Shown one piece after another: positions 55,133 to 62,306 of a stretch of 64,000 nucleotides of DNA. The DNA comes from UBA1672 sp964352665 (GTDB lineage: Bacteria > Pseudomonadota > Alphaproteobacteria > Micavibrionales > Micavibrionaceae). The stretch's first letter is position 1. Each line of letters opens with the position of its first letter. The stretch spans positions 124,001 through 188,000 of the forward strand of contig CAYGSJ010000002.1 of the NCBI GenBank assembly GCA_964352665.1, written 5' to 3'. The position numbers were made by a program, and so were the translations under genes. The notes under the pieces were generated by a model that worked only from the letters and a program-made list of their open reading frames with translations, was not told the origin of the DNA and made no database searches.

Positions 55133-55156
55133 AAAAAAACCCGCCACGCGGCGGGT
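55133..55156 (-). terminator. Terminator of the 78-aa gene unit
   Basis: On the minus strand ACCCGCC and GGCGGGT pair around GCGT, then T7. Confidence 0.85.
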
Positions 55157-55180
55157 CTTAATGAATTCTGTTTTTAAAAA

Positions 55181-55417
55181 TTAATGATGCTCCAAACGAT
55201 GCAATCCGGCAATCGGGTCTTCACCACCGTTGCATCCCTGTTCAGCAATAGCCCTTGCAGGCACACTTGGTTGTCGGCTACAGTCATTCAGATGTGCACC
55301 ATATGGAAATCTTACATGGGCTTCTGCGCCCCATGTGTCTGAGAGTGACCAATCAACCTCTCCGGACTCTTTGGGCTCTCTGCCACCAAGTCTACCTAAA
55401 AAACTTTTCAAACCCAT
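55181..55417 (-). CDS. Small protein with its own promoter and terminator, LSDTWG motif
   Basis: Product of 78 aa: basic start (MGLKSFLGRLGGREPKESG), then WSLSDTWGAEAHVRFPYG, two Cys and a His-rich end. No family. It has a TTGACA/TATAGG promoter, SD AAAGGAT and a strong terminator, making an independent unit between truncated capsid and tail genes, as expected for a phage moron. The LS(D/E)TWG motif is also in the 94-aa protein at 33597-33881. Confidence 0.6.
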   Translation of the reverse strand: MGLKSFLGRLGGREPKESGEVDWSLSDTWGAEAHVRFPYGAHLNDCSRQPSVPARAIAEQGCNGGEDPIAGLHRLEHH

Positions 55418-55452
55418 AGCAATATCCTTTCAGGTTATCATTTGCTTACGAA

Positions 55453-55482
55453 CCTATAGTACAAAAACTGAAAGAATGTCAA
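55453..55482 (-). promoter_or_regulatory. Promoter of the 78-aa gene
   Basis: On the minus strand TTGACA (55482-55477) and TATAGG (55458-55453) are 18 nt apart, 35 nt before the start codon. Confidence 0.6.
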
Positions 55483-55492
55483 AAAAAAACAC

Positions 55493-56032
55493 TTAATCCC
55501 GCACCTTAATCAGCGTGAAATCCTCGATTTTATTGGGTGTATCCTGCTGTGCGTCAATCTGGCGGGCGCGCTGGAACTCCTGTTTCGCGATTTTGGCCTG
55601 TGTGATGGTGGCAAATGGAAGGTTCTCGTGACCGATATAATCTGCAATAACATTGGTTGAGGCACCGGCAAGAGCATTGATAATCAACTCGTCCGTTTTA
55701 CGACCAAGTGCCTGTGCACCTGCATTCGCAATCACCTGACGCTCATCAATATTGGTTTTGAGTTCATCCAAACGATCAATCCCGTCCCCTGCATAATAAT
55801 CCTGCAGGATAACCTCGATGTTGGAATGATCCAGATTCATAACCGGAACCATCGCATTGGTTGCTTTGGTACTGGCTGTCCCTTTTCCAACTTTTTGGAA
55901 AACGGCACTGGACCCGTTTACATTTGAAATTGTACGTACAGTGTTTCTTAATTTAGAACCCTGACGTTGATAGGCTTCATGAATTTCACGTTCAAATTGC
56001 TTTATAAAAGTCTGGTCAATAGTCGTAGACAT
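55493..56032 (-). pseudogene. Truncated phage major capsid protein
   Basis: Encodes 179 aa from ATG 56032: MSTTIDQTFIKQFEREIHEAYQRQGSKLRNTVRT, VGKGTASTKATNAMVPVMNLDHS, DYYAGDGIDRLDELKTNIDERQV and GAQALGRKTDELIINAL match the N-terminal half of a podovirus/GTA-like capsid family usually about 300 aa long. The last ~20 residues (QDTPNKIEDFTLIKVRD) seem out of place and could be the C-terminus of the same or another gene joined by deletion. The longer upstream frame (to 56134) is not supported. Confidence 0.7.
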
Positions 56033-56422
56033 ATTAAACCTCTTTCTTTGGTTTGAGTTAAAGAAAAAGCCGTTGTGTCTGGTTCCCTTTGATGTTGCGT
56101 TGTTTACACTTTGGCAAGCGCGTTCGAAGGCCAAATACTGGCAATAAAAAATCCGGTCAACAGCAATAAAGCCATTTCCGGAGCACTAAAATGCAGGCGT
56201 AACACGTTCTCTGCAAAATTCTTGAAATGATAAAATATTAAAAAAATTAGTTGTTTAGGCAGAATCCTAGAACTTTAGATCACAATATTAGGAATATTTT
56301 CTTATATTGTCAAGCCTTTTAGCTTCATCTGTGGAAGAATCGCCTGAATGGTTAAAATTGCCTTAATTTTGTCAAAAATATCCTTTAATACTTTATTTCG
56401 TAAATTGTTTACGGGGAGATTA
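56033..56422. other. Intergenic stretch between capsid fragment and PilZ gene
   Basis: No convincing gene. A 23-codon minus-strand frame (56104-56175) looks like an isolated signal peptide. The right part is A+T-rich and has an ACAATAT/ATATTGT inverted repeat near 56282-56311, probably in the PilZ promoter area. Confidence 0.45.
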
Positions 56423-56803
56423 ATGTTGGATAACACAATGTCATCAGCAGATGCAGATTATAATGGTGCCGAACACCAAAAGAGACAGCACCCACGTCGT
56501 GCCGAGGACCGTTGCGTTACAATCATCAACGGCCAAATGCATCCTGTTGAAAACTGGAGTTCGGGCGGTATGCTGATTGCCGCTGATGAACGCGTTTTTG
56601 CCATCGGTCAGGATTGTGTATTCACCCTGAAATTCAAACTCCGTGACCAAATCATGGAAGTTGATCACAGAGCAAAAGTTGTTCGCAAATCGCCAAATAA
56701 AGTGGCACTAAAATACCTGCCACTGACAAAGGCCGCTCATTCCGGATTCCAAAAAGTCGTCGATGATTTCGTAGCCCAGCGTTTTGCAGAATCCCAACTA
56801 TAA
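56423..56803 (+). CDS. PilZ-domain protein (c-di-GMP receptor)
   Basis: A single PilZ domain. The c-di-GMP binding residues are present: the RxxxR element in HPRRAEDR and the NxSxxG element in ENWSSGGM. I chose ATG 56423 (MLDNTMSSADAD), with GGGGAG upstream; ATG 56348 would add 25 hydrophobic residues. It sits, on the opposite strand, between capsid and scaffold relics. A terminator follows. It could control motility or envelope functions. Confidence 0.8.
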   Translation: MLDNTMSSADADYNGAEHQKRQHPRRAEDRCVTIINGQMHPVENWSSGGMLIAADERVFAIGQDCVFTLKFKLRDQIMEVDHRAKVVRKSPNKVALKYLPLTKAAHSGFQKVVDDFVAQRFAESQL

Positions 56804-56832
56804 TTTTCTACAAAAACAAGACAACATAAAAT

Positions 56833-56865
56833 AAGCCTCCCGTCATAATCGAGGGAGGCTTTATA
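56833..56865. terminator. Bidirectional terminator between PilZ gene and scaffold relic
   Basis: AAGCCTCCC pairs with GGGAGGCTT across an 11-nt loop; T-rich on the plus side, and A/T-rich on the other. Confidence 0.7.
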
Positions 56866-57141
56866 TTATTTGCCGTAAAGGCTTTGAAATCCTTGTGTGA
56901 CTTTTGCAACAAAGGCCGGATCTTTATCTTTCCAGTATTTCGGATCACGCATCATTGAAGCCAACTCCAGGTCATCCAGACTCTCTCCTGCCTTGCCCTC
57001 ACGGCTAAGCTTAGGCTCCCCTGCTTTCATCATACGGTGAAGCGCAAGCACGCCTTCATAGGAACTCGATAAATTATCCAGAACATCGCCCGGTAAATTT
57101 TTCTGTCCGAACGATAGCAACTGACGAGAATAAACGCGCAA
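56866..57141 (-). pseudogene. C-terminal fragment of a phage head scaffold/assembly protein
   Basis: Encodes 91 aa: RQLLSFGQKNLPGDVLDNLSSSYEGVLALHRMM, ending ASMMRDPKYWKDKDPAFVAKVTQGFQSLYGK. The end block (RDPxYWxxxDPxFVxxVTxGFxxLY) is typical of the C-terminus of T7-like capsid assembly proteins. The N-terminal part is absent; the frame begins inside the overlap with the next fragment. Judged a relic, by family memory. Confidence 0.6.
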
Positions 57142-57403
57142 ACGCCTTTTCCATTTCCCGGTTTTTGTCTCGAGTCAAACGTCTGTGACGGTACAAATCA
57201 TCTAATATTTTTAAGATATCAACAGGTTCGCAGGGTCTACGGAATAACCCATGACCGGCTACAAATCTCGCTCCATCATTGCGGGCCTGCTGCGCTGCTA
57301 TAAACCAAAACCAAACTTCTTCTGCATTATAGAAAGGAACAATACCTACACCATTATCTGCAATCCCCTTGAATCCCTTACTCCCTAAAGATTTTTCTCC
57401 CAT
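57074..57403 (-). pseudogene. Truncated alphaproteobacterial phage-associated gene
   Basis: Encodes 109 aa. Residues ~26-80 (YNAEEVWFWFIAAQQARNDGARFVAGHGLFRRPCEPVDILKILDDLYRHRRL) resemble a protein found beside podovirus-like gene clusters in alphaproteobacteria. After RLTRD the sequence turns into an unrelated reading of the neighbouring scaffold relic in another frame, so a deletion joined the two genes near 57140-57170. Confidence 0.5.
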
Positions 57404-57608
57404 TGTTTTTTCCTTTCTTTTGTCTGTTATGAAACTTTTTATGTGCAGGACGGCTGAAAAAGAACATGGGCGTTCCTTTTATGTTCTCTTTTATGATACA
57501 AAGAATATCACAAGCCAAGAAAAAAGGATTATTTTCCTGTTTACGTTTTCGCGCATAAATGGGACTACTGTCCTAGACAAATATTTCCGGAAGCTATAGG
57601 AATAAAAT

Positions 57609-58541
57609 ATGTTTACTCATACCCAGATTTGGCAGGGCATTGACCGCCTTGCTTCGTCTCACGGTTATTCGCCCTCGGGCCTTGCAAAACTCGCTGGATT
57701 GGATGCGACATCCTTTAATAAAAGTAAACGGAAAAGTCCGGAGGGTAAGCCTCGCTGGCCTTCAACGGAAAGCATTGCAAAGATTCTTTCTGTAACAAAC
57801 TCGACCATGTCAGATTTTGTTACTTTGATTGATACCCTTCCCGCTCAAAAAATCAGCCGCACTGAAAGGCAGGTTATAGCTCATGATACAGCGCGGGCAT
57901 TGATTGAAACTGAATCTGTTTTATTCAACCCTGCAGAACCTTTCACGCTAAAATCAGGAAAAAAGAGTCCTGTTTATATCGATTGTCGCCGCCTTATATC
58001 GTTTGTAAACGAGCGTAGCCAACTCATGAACTATGCCGCCCACATCATTGCATCGGAAATTGGGAAAGATAATGTTGATTGTCTAGCCGGAGGTGAAACG
58101 GCAGGAATCCCATACGGAGCCTTTATTGCAGATCGTCTTAACAAGCCTATGATTTATGTTCGCAAGGAACCCAAGGGATACGGACGCATGGCGCAAATAG
58201 AAGGATTTCTCCCTGAAAAAAATGAAAAAGGCAAAAAACCGAACGTTGTTTTAATCGAGGATTTGCAAACTGACGGAGGGAGCAAAAAAGTTTTCGTAGA
58301 AGCACTTCGTGCCGCTGGCGCCCGTGTTAATCATGCCTTTGTTCTATTTCACTATGGTATCTTTGATAGCAGCGAACAAAATATGAAAGATATCGGCATT
58401 ACTCTGCATAGCCTTACAACATGGTGGGATGTTCTTCATGTTGCAAAAGAGCGCCAGTATTTTGATAGACAAACCATACAAGCGGTGGAAGATTTTTTAA
58501 ATAACCCTCTGCAATGGCAAGAAAGGGGAGATAAAATATGA
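57609..58541 (+). CDS. pyrE: Fusion of HTH regulator domain and orotate phosphoribosyltransferase
   Basis: One 310-aa frame. Residues 1-75 (MFTHTQIWQGIDRLASSHGY, SPSGLAKLAGLDATSFNKSKR, PRWPSTESIAKIL) match the helix-turn-helix half of alphaproteobacterial LexA-like S24 regulators. Residues ~82-310 are a complete PyrE: SRTERQVIAHDTARAL, KSGKKSPVYIDCRRLISF, GGETAGIPYGAF, and PRPP motif VVLIEDLQTDGGSKK. It makes OMP for pyrimidine synthesis. SD AGGA is 8 nt before the ATG; no good internal start was seen for a separate PyrE. nadK overlaps its stop (ATGA). Confidence 0.9.
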   Translation: MFTHTQIWQGIDRLASSHGYSPSGLAKLAGLDATSFNKSKRKSPEGKPRWPSTESIAKILSVTNSTMSDFVTLIDTLPAQKISRTERQVIAHDTARALIETESVLFNPAEPFTLKSGKKSPVYIDCRRLISFVNERSQLMNYAAHIIASEIGKDNVDCLAGGETAGIPYGAFIADRLNKPMIYVRKEPKGYGRMAQIEGFLPEKNEKGKKPNVVLIEDLQTDGGSKKVFVEALRAAGARVNHAFVLFHYGIFDSSEQNMKDIGITLHSLTTWWDVLHVAKERQYFDRQTIQAVEDFLNNPLQWQERGDKI

Positions 58542-59296
58542 AAATACATTTTCATACTTCAGATCGTCCTCGCCCTCAGGCAGCCTATAAAGAGCTAGAA
58601 AAAGAATACGGCCATCATGAGCTTGATGAGGCCGACGTTATTGTTGTTCTGGGTGGGGATGGTGCAATGCTCAGAGCGCTTCATACTTTCACACAGAATA
58701 ATTTACCCATTTACGGCCTTAACCTGGGCACATTAGGGTTTTTGCTAAACGAGTATAAAAGCAAAGACCTAATTGACCGTATTGAGCAAGCTGAACGCTA
58801 CACAATTCGTCCCCTGAAAATGACCGCAACGGATATCAAAGGAAAGACTCACGAAAGGATTGCCTATAACGAGGTATCTCTCCTTCGCGAAACCCACAGC
58901 TCTGCCAAGCTTATGATTTTTGTAAATAACGAGATACGTATGCCGCTGCTTGTCTGTGATGGCATCCTTTTAGCCACCGCAGTGGGCAGCACGGCTTACA
59001 ACTCTTCTGCAGGCGGCCCTATCGTCCCGCTTGGGGCAAATATCCTACCCCTAACCCCTATTAGTGCCTTCAGACCAAGACGCTGGCCGGGCGCGTTATT
59101 ACCCAACACGGCTTCTGTAAGGTTTGAAATCATAAGACCGCAGGAACGGCCCGTAAGTGCTTCGGCGGATTCATCCGAAATCAGAGGGGTTGCTGCTGTA
59201 GATATACAAGAGGCAACAGACATAACATCTATCCTCTTGTTTGATGCAGAAAATCATCTTGAAGAACGAATATACCAGGAGCAATTCGCCCCATAA
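58538..59296 (+). CDS. nadK: NAD kinase
   Basis: Phosphorylates NAD to NADP. The 252-aa product has GGDGAMLRALHTF near residue 33 with the catalytic Asp, the NLGTLGFL motif near 58, YNEVSLLRE near 108 and the AVGSTAYNSSAGGPI loop near 147. It is translationally coupled to the HTH-PyrE gene and convergent with purC, which ends 1 nt away. Confidence 0.95.
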   Translation: MKIHFHTSDRPRPQAAYKELEKEYGHHELDEADVIVVLGGDGAMLRALHTFTQNNLPIYGLNLGTLGFLLNEYKSKDLIDRIEQAERYTIRPLKMTATDIKGKTHERIAYNEVSLLRETHSSAKLMIFVNNEIRMPLLVCDGILLATAVGSTAYNSSAGGPIVPLGANILPLTPISAFRPRRWPGALLPNTASVRFEIIRPQERPVSASADSSEIRGVAAVDIQEATDITSILLFDAENHLEERIYQEQFAP

Positions 59297-59297
59297 C

Positions 59298-60149
59298 TTA
59301 TGACTTGCGTGGTCTTTGCGCACTCAGATCCCGAAGGCGTCTGCGCTCGCTTAATTCGTTTTCAATCTGGCCAAGATCCTCGAGAAGCTGTTCATTGACG
59401 TTTCCACCCTTTATAATACCACCTTCAGGGATAAGACCTAACCGTTCTGCTATGTACTGGTAACCTTCCACCAAATCGCCAAGATCAAAACGAAAACGAT
59501 CTTTATCGTATTTCTCTCCGGTTTTCATATCCCATAAGCGACAATTATCAGGCGATATCTCATCAGCAAGAACAATATATAATTCGCCGTGCTCACCCCA
59601 TATGCGACCAAACTCAAGTTTAAAGTCAACAAGCCGTAAGCCGATCCCTGAAAACATACCATTGAGGTAGTCATTGATACGCCATGCCATAGACACCATT
59701 TCTTCGAGCTCGTAGATATCCGCCCATCCGAAGGTAACAATGTGATCTTCACCAACAAGCGGATCACCAAGTTCGTCCTTTTTATAATAGAATTCTATAA
59801 GGGGTTTACCGAGATGCTCCCCTTCCTTAATACCTAACCTTTTGCACAAAGAGCCAGCAGCAATATTGCGCACGACAAGCTCGATAGGGATGATTTCAAC
59901 ACTTCGCACTAATTGTTCCCGCATATTGATAGAACGGATAAAATGAGTGGGTATCCCAATGGCCTCAAGCTTGGTCATAAGATGAGAGGAGATGCGGTTA
60001 TTCAAGACGCCTTTGCCTGCGAGAACCGCATGTTTTTCAGCATTAAAGGCTGTTGCGTCATCTTTAAAGTATTGAATAACTGTATCCGGTTCAGGGCCTG
60101 CATATATAATTTTGGCCTTACCCTCGTATAATTTCTTTCTTCTTGCCAT
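59298..60149 (-). CDS. purC: SAICAR synthetase
   Basis: Purine pathway ligase joining CAIR and aspartate with ATP. Start at 60149 (MARRKKLYEGKAKIIYAGPE), 283 aa. Signatures: YEGKAKIIY, FKDDATAFNAEKHA, IPIELVVRNIAAGS, and GLRLVDFKLEFGRI followed by LADEISPDNCRLWD. The C-terminal extension after residue 245 is helical and longer than in E. coli, common in alphaproteobacteria. Confidence 0.97.
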   Translation of the reverse strand: MARRKKLYEGKAKIIYAGPEPDTVIQYFKDDATAFNAEKHAVLAGKGVLNNRISSHLMTKLEAIGIPTHFIRSINMREQLVRSVEIIPIELVVRNIAAGSLCKRLGIKEGEHLGKPLIEFYYKKDELGDPLVGEDHIVTFGWADIYELEEMVSMAWRINDYLNGMFSGIGLRLVDFKLEFGRIWGEHGELYIVLADEISPDNCRLWDMKTGEKYDKDRFRFDLGDLVEGYQYIAERLGLIPEGGIIKGGNVNEQLLEDLGQIENELSERRRLRDLSAQRPRKS

Positions 60150-60265
60150 AAAGCTTTCCTTGTTTTTTGTAATATGTGCATATAACAATGGATTTCACAA
60201 GATTGAAATGATAGAAATCGACTTGAGTTTTTTTTGCACACAGTCGCATATGGAGAAGAATTGTA

Positions 60266-60586
60266 ATGAGCACATTTGATAATCGAGAAAAAGGTTTTGA
60301 AAACAAGTTTGTCCACGAAGGAAAAATAGACTTTGTAGTAGAAGCTCGACTTTCAAAACTGTACGGTTTGTGGGCAGCTGAGCAACTAGGGTTAGAGGGT
60401 GCGGACGCGCAAGTTTACGCAGGTGAGGTCGTAGAAGCTAATCTGGAAGAACCAGGGTTTCTGGACATACTTCGTAAAGTACGTGCCGACTTTGATGAAA
60501 AGGGGCTTGATATCTCTAATCATATTATGGAAGCAGAGTTAGATAAATGCTTGGAAGAAGCTAAAAAGCAAGTAGGAAAAGACTAA
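60266..60586 (+). CDS. DUF1476 protein, F1-ATPase inhibitory zeta subunit type
   Basis: Helical protein of 106 aa; MSTFDNREKGFENKFVHEG followed by RLSKLYGLWAAEQLGLEGADAQVYA matches DUF1476, shown in Paracoccus to be the zeta inhibitor of the F1Fo ATP synthase. This family is restricted to alphaproteobacteria, which supports the host assignment. A bolA-like gene starts 4 nt after its stop. Confidence 0.93.
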   Translation: MSTFDNREKGFENKFVHEGKIDFVVEARLSKLYGLWAAEQLGLEGADAQVYAGEVVEANLEEPGFLDILRKVRADFDEKGLDISNHIMEAELDKCLEEAKKQVGKD

Positions 60587-60590
60587 ATCA

Positions 60591-60824
60591 ATGGCAATGG
60601 ATGCAGCAACAATTGAACAAATGATCATTAAAGAAATACCTGATGCAAAAGTCCGTATTGAGGATCTGCGGGGCGATGGTGATCATTATGCCGCTTACGT
60701 TGAGTCCACTTCATTTGAAGGTAAATCCCGTGTCCAGCAGCATCAGATGGTTTATAAAGCGCTTGAAGGTAAGATGGGCGGCGAACTGCATGCTTTGGCT
60801 TTGCAAACATCCATCCCTAAATAA
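60591..60824 (+). CDS. BolA/IbaG-family protein
   Basis: Product of 77 aa with the BolA fold pattern: IKEIPDAKVRIEDLRGDGDHYAAYVES, FEGKSRVQQHQMVYKAL and a final LHALALQT. It has the conserved His. BolA proteins pair with monothiol glutaredoxins in Fe-S trafficking; the Grx4-type gene follows 10 nt later. Confidence 0.93.
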   Translation: MAMDAATIEQMIIKEIPDAKVRIEDLRGDGDHYAAYVESTSFEGKSRVQQHQMVYKALEGKMGGELHALALQTSIPK

Positions 60825-60834
60825 GGAAAAAATA

Positions 60835-61167
60835 ATGGAAAATGTACTTTTTGACAGAATTCAACGTGAACTTGACGAAAATGATATCGTGCTTTTCATG
60901 AAGGGCTCGGCAGCCTTTCCACAATGTGGATTTTCATCTCTTGTGGTACAGGTTCTGTCACAACTAGGTGTTCAATTCAAAGATATAGATGTCTTACAGG
61001 ATAATGAACTAAGGCAAGGCGTTAAAGATTTCACACAATGGCCAACAATCCCCCAGCTCTATATTAAGGGCGAGTTTATTGGCGGCTGTGATATCATACG
61101 CGAAATGTATGAGTCAGGTGAATTGCAAGAAGTTCTTCAGCAAAAAGGTATACAAGTGGCGGCATAA
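60835..61167 (+). CDS. grxD: Monothiol glutaredoxin, Grx4 family
   Basis: Product of 110 aa with monothiol motif PQCGFS (Cys31), IVLFMKGSAAFP before it, WPTIPQLYIKGEFIGGCDII after it. It carries [2Fe-2S] clusters and works with the BolA-like protein encoded upstream. I chose ATG 60835 (MENVLFDRIQREL) with AAGGAAAAA upstream; a longer frame overlaps the bolA-like gene and is not used. Confidence 0.96.
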   Translation: MENVLFDRIQRELDENDIVLFMKGSAAFPQCGFSSLVVQVLSQLGVQFKDIDVLQDNELRQGVKDFTQWPTIPQLYIKGEFIGGCDIIREMYESGELQEVLQQKGIQVAA

Positions 61168-61174
61168 AAGCCAC

Positions 61175-62302
61175 CTAGCGCGTTACCTTACTGTGCCTGA
61201 AAATACCGCACGACATTAACAAGCCAAACCCTATCAGAGCCGCCAGCATTGATGTACCACCATAAGATACTAGCGGCAACGGCGCTCCGACGACAGGAAT
61301 CAACCCCATAACCATTGCTATGTTTATAAAGACGTAGAGTGAAAAATTTATACTTATCCCCAGCGCCAAATATTTGCCAAAATTGTGCTTACACTTTAAA
61401 GACGTTCTAAATGCAGTAATAAAAATACATAGAAACATCGCCAAAAGCGATAGGCCGCCAAACAGCCCCCACTCTTCAACCCAGAGCGTAAAAATAAAAT
61501 CTGTTTGTTTCTCGGGGAGGAAGTTCAAGTGACTTTGCGTCCCCTGAAGAAACCCCTTTCCTTCGACTCCTCCTGAGCCAATAGCTATTTTGGACTGTAT
61601 GATATGATATCCAGCACCTAGCGGATCGGACTCCGGATTTAAAAATGTAATGACGCGTTGTTTCTGATACTCGTGTAAAAATTGCCATGCAATGGGAATA
61701 CTAATCCCTACAAATATAGTGGCTGCTACAAATAGCCATATTGGAGCGCCAGCGATAAAAACCATGCCCGCACCCGCAATAACCATCATAAGGGATGTAC
61801 CCAAATCAGGCTGGAGCAAAACCAGTGCAACCGGTGCAATAACAACAAGAGCAGGAACAATCAAGAAAGCCAGTCTTCGTGCTTGTTCGTGGCTAGCACC
61901 ATGAAAGTGCCGCGCCAAAGCCATGATAATTGCAATTTTCATGAGTTCAGAAGGCTGCAACTGCATAAAACCAAGATTAATCCACCTCTGCGCACCCATT
62001 CCTACATGTCCCTTCACCTCCACAATGACAAGAAGAAGTAAACCTAGAAAATATATCGGCCATGTCAATCGATACCACCAACGAATATCAATCAAGGCAA
62101 TAAAAACCATCCCCAAAGCACCGATGCCAAATCTTGTGAGTTGTCGTGAGGCCCAAGGATCAACAGATCCGCCCGCCGCAGAATATAACGAAGCAAGACC
62201 AACGCAGGTAATTAAAACAACCAAAAGCACAAGCCACCAATTCAGTTTTGAAAGACGCTGAGAGAAAGTAAGGTCATTTTCAATGAACATTGAAGCAACC
62301 AT
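61175..62302 (-). CDS. rodA: RodA (SEDS peptidoglycan glycosyltransferase)
   Basis: Polytopic SEDS protein of 375 aa and about ten membrane helices. Family motifs: QRWINLGFMQLQPSELMKIA near residue 104, LLQPDLGTSLMM near 161, QSHLNFLPEKQTDFIFTLWVEEWG near 264 and PLPLVSYGGTSMLAALIGFGLL near 337. It makes lateral-wall glycan together with PBP2, encoded just upstream on the same strand (5 nt apart). The cell is thus probably rod-shaped or curved. Confidence 0.95.
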   Translation of the reverse strand: MVASMFIENDLTFSQRLSKLNWWLVLLVVLITCVGLASLYSAAGGSVDPWASRQLTRFGIGALGMVFIALIDIRWWYRLTWPIYFLGLLLLVIVEVKGHVGMGAQRWINLGFMQLQPSELMKIAIIMALARHFHGASHEQARRLAFLIVPALVVIAPVALVLLQPDLGTSLMMVIAGAGMVFIAGAPIWLFVAATIFVGISIPIAWQFLHEYQKQRVITFLNPESDPLGAGYHIIQSKIAIGSGGVEGKGFLQGTQSHLNFLPEKQTDFIFTLWVEEWGLFGGLSLLAMFLCIFITAFRTSLKCKHNFGKYLALGISINFSLYVFINIAMVMGLIPVVGAPLPLVSYGGTSMLAALIGFGLLMSCGIFRHSKVTR

Positions 62303-62306
62303 ATTT

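Noticed and set aside
56104..56175. 23-codon minus-strand frame resembling a signal peptide
   Set aside because: No ribosome binding site and no mature part; likely a chance frame or remnant.
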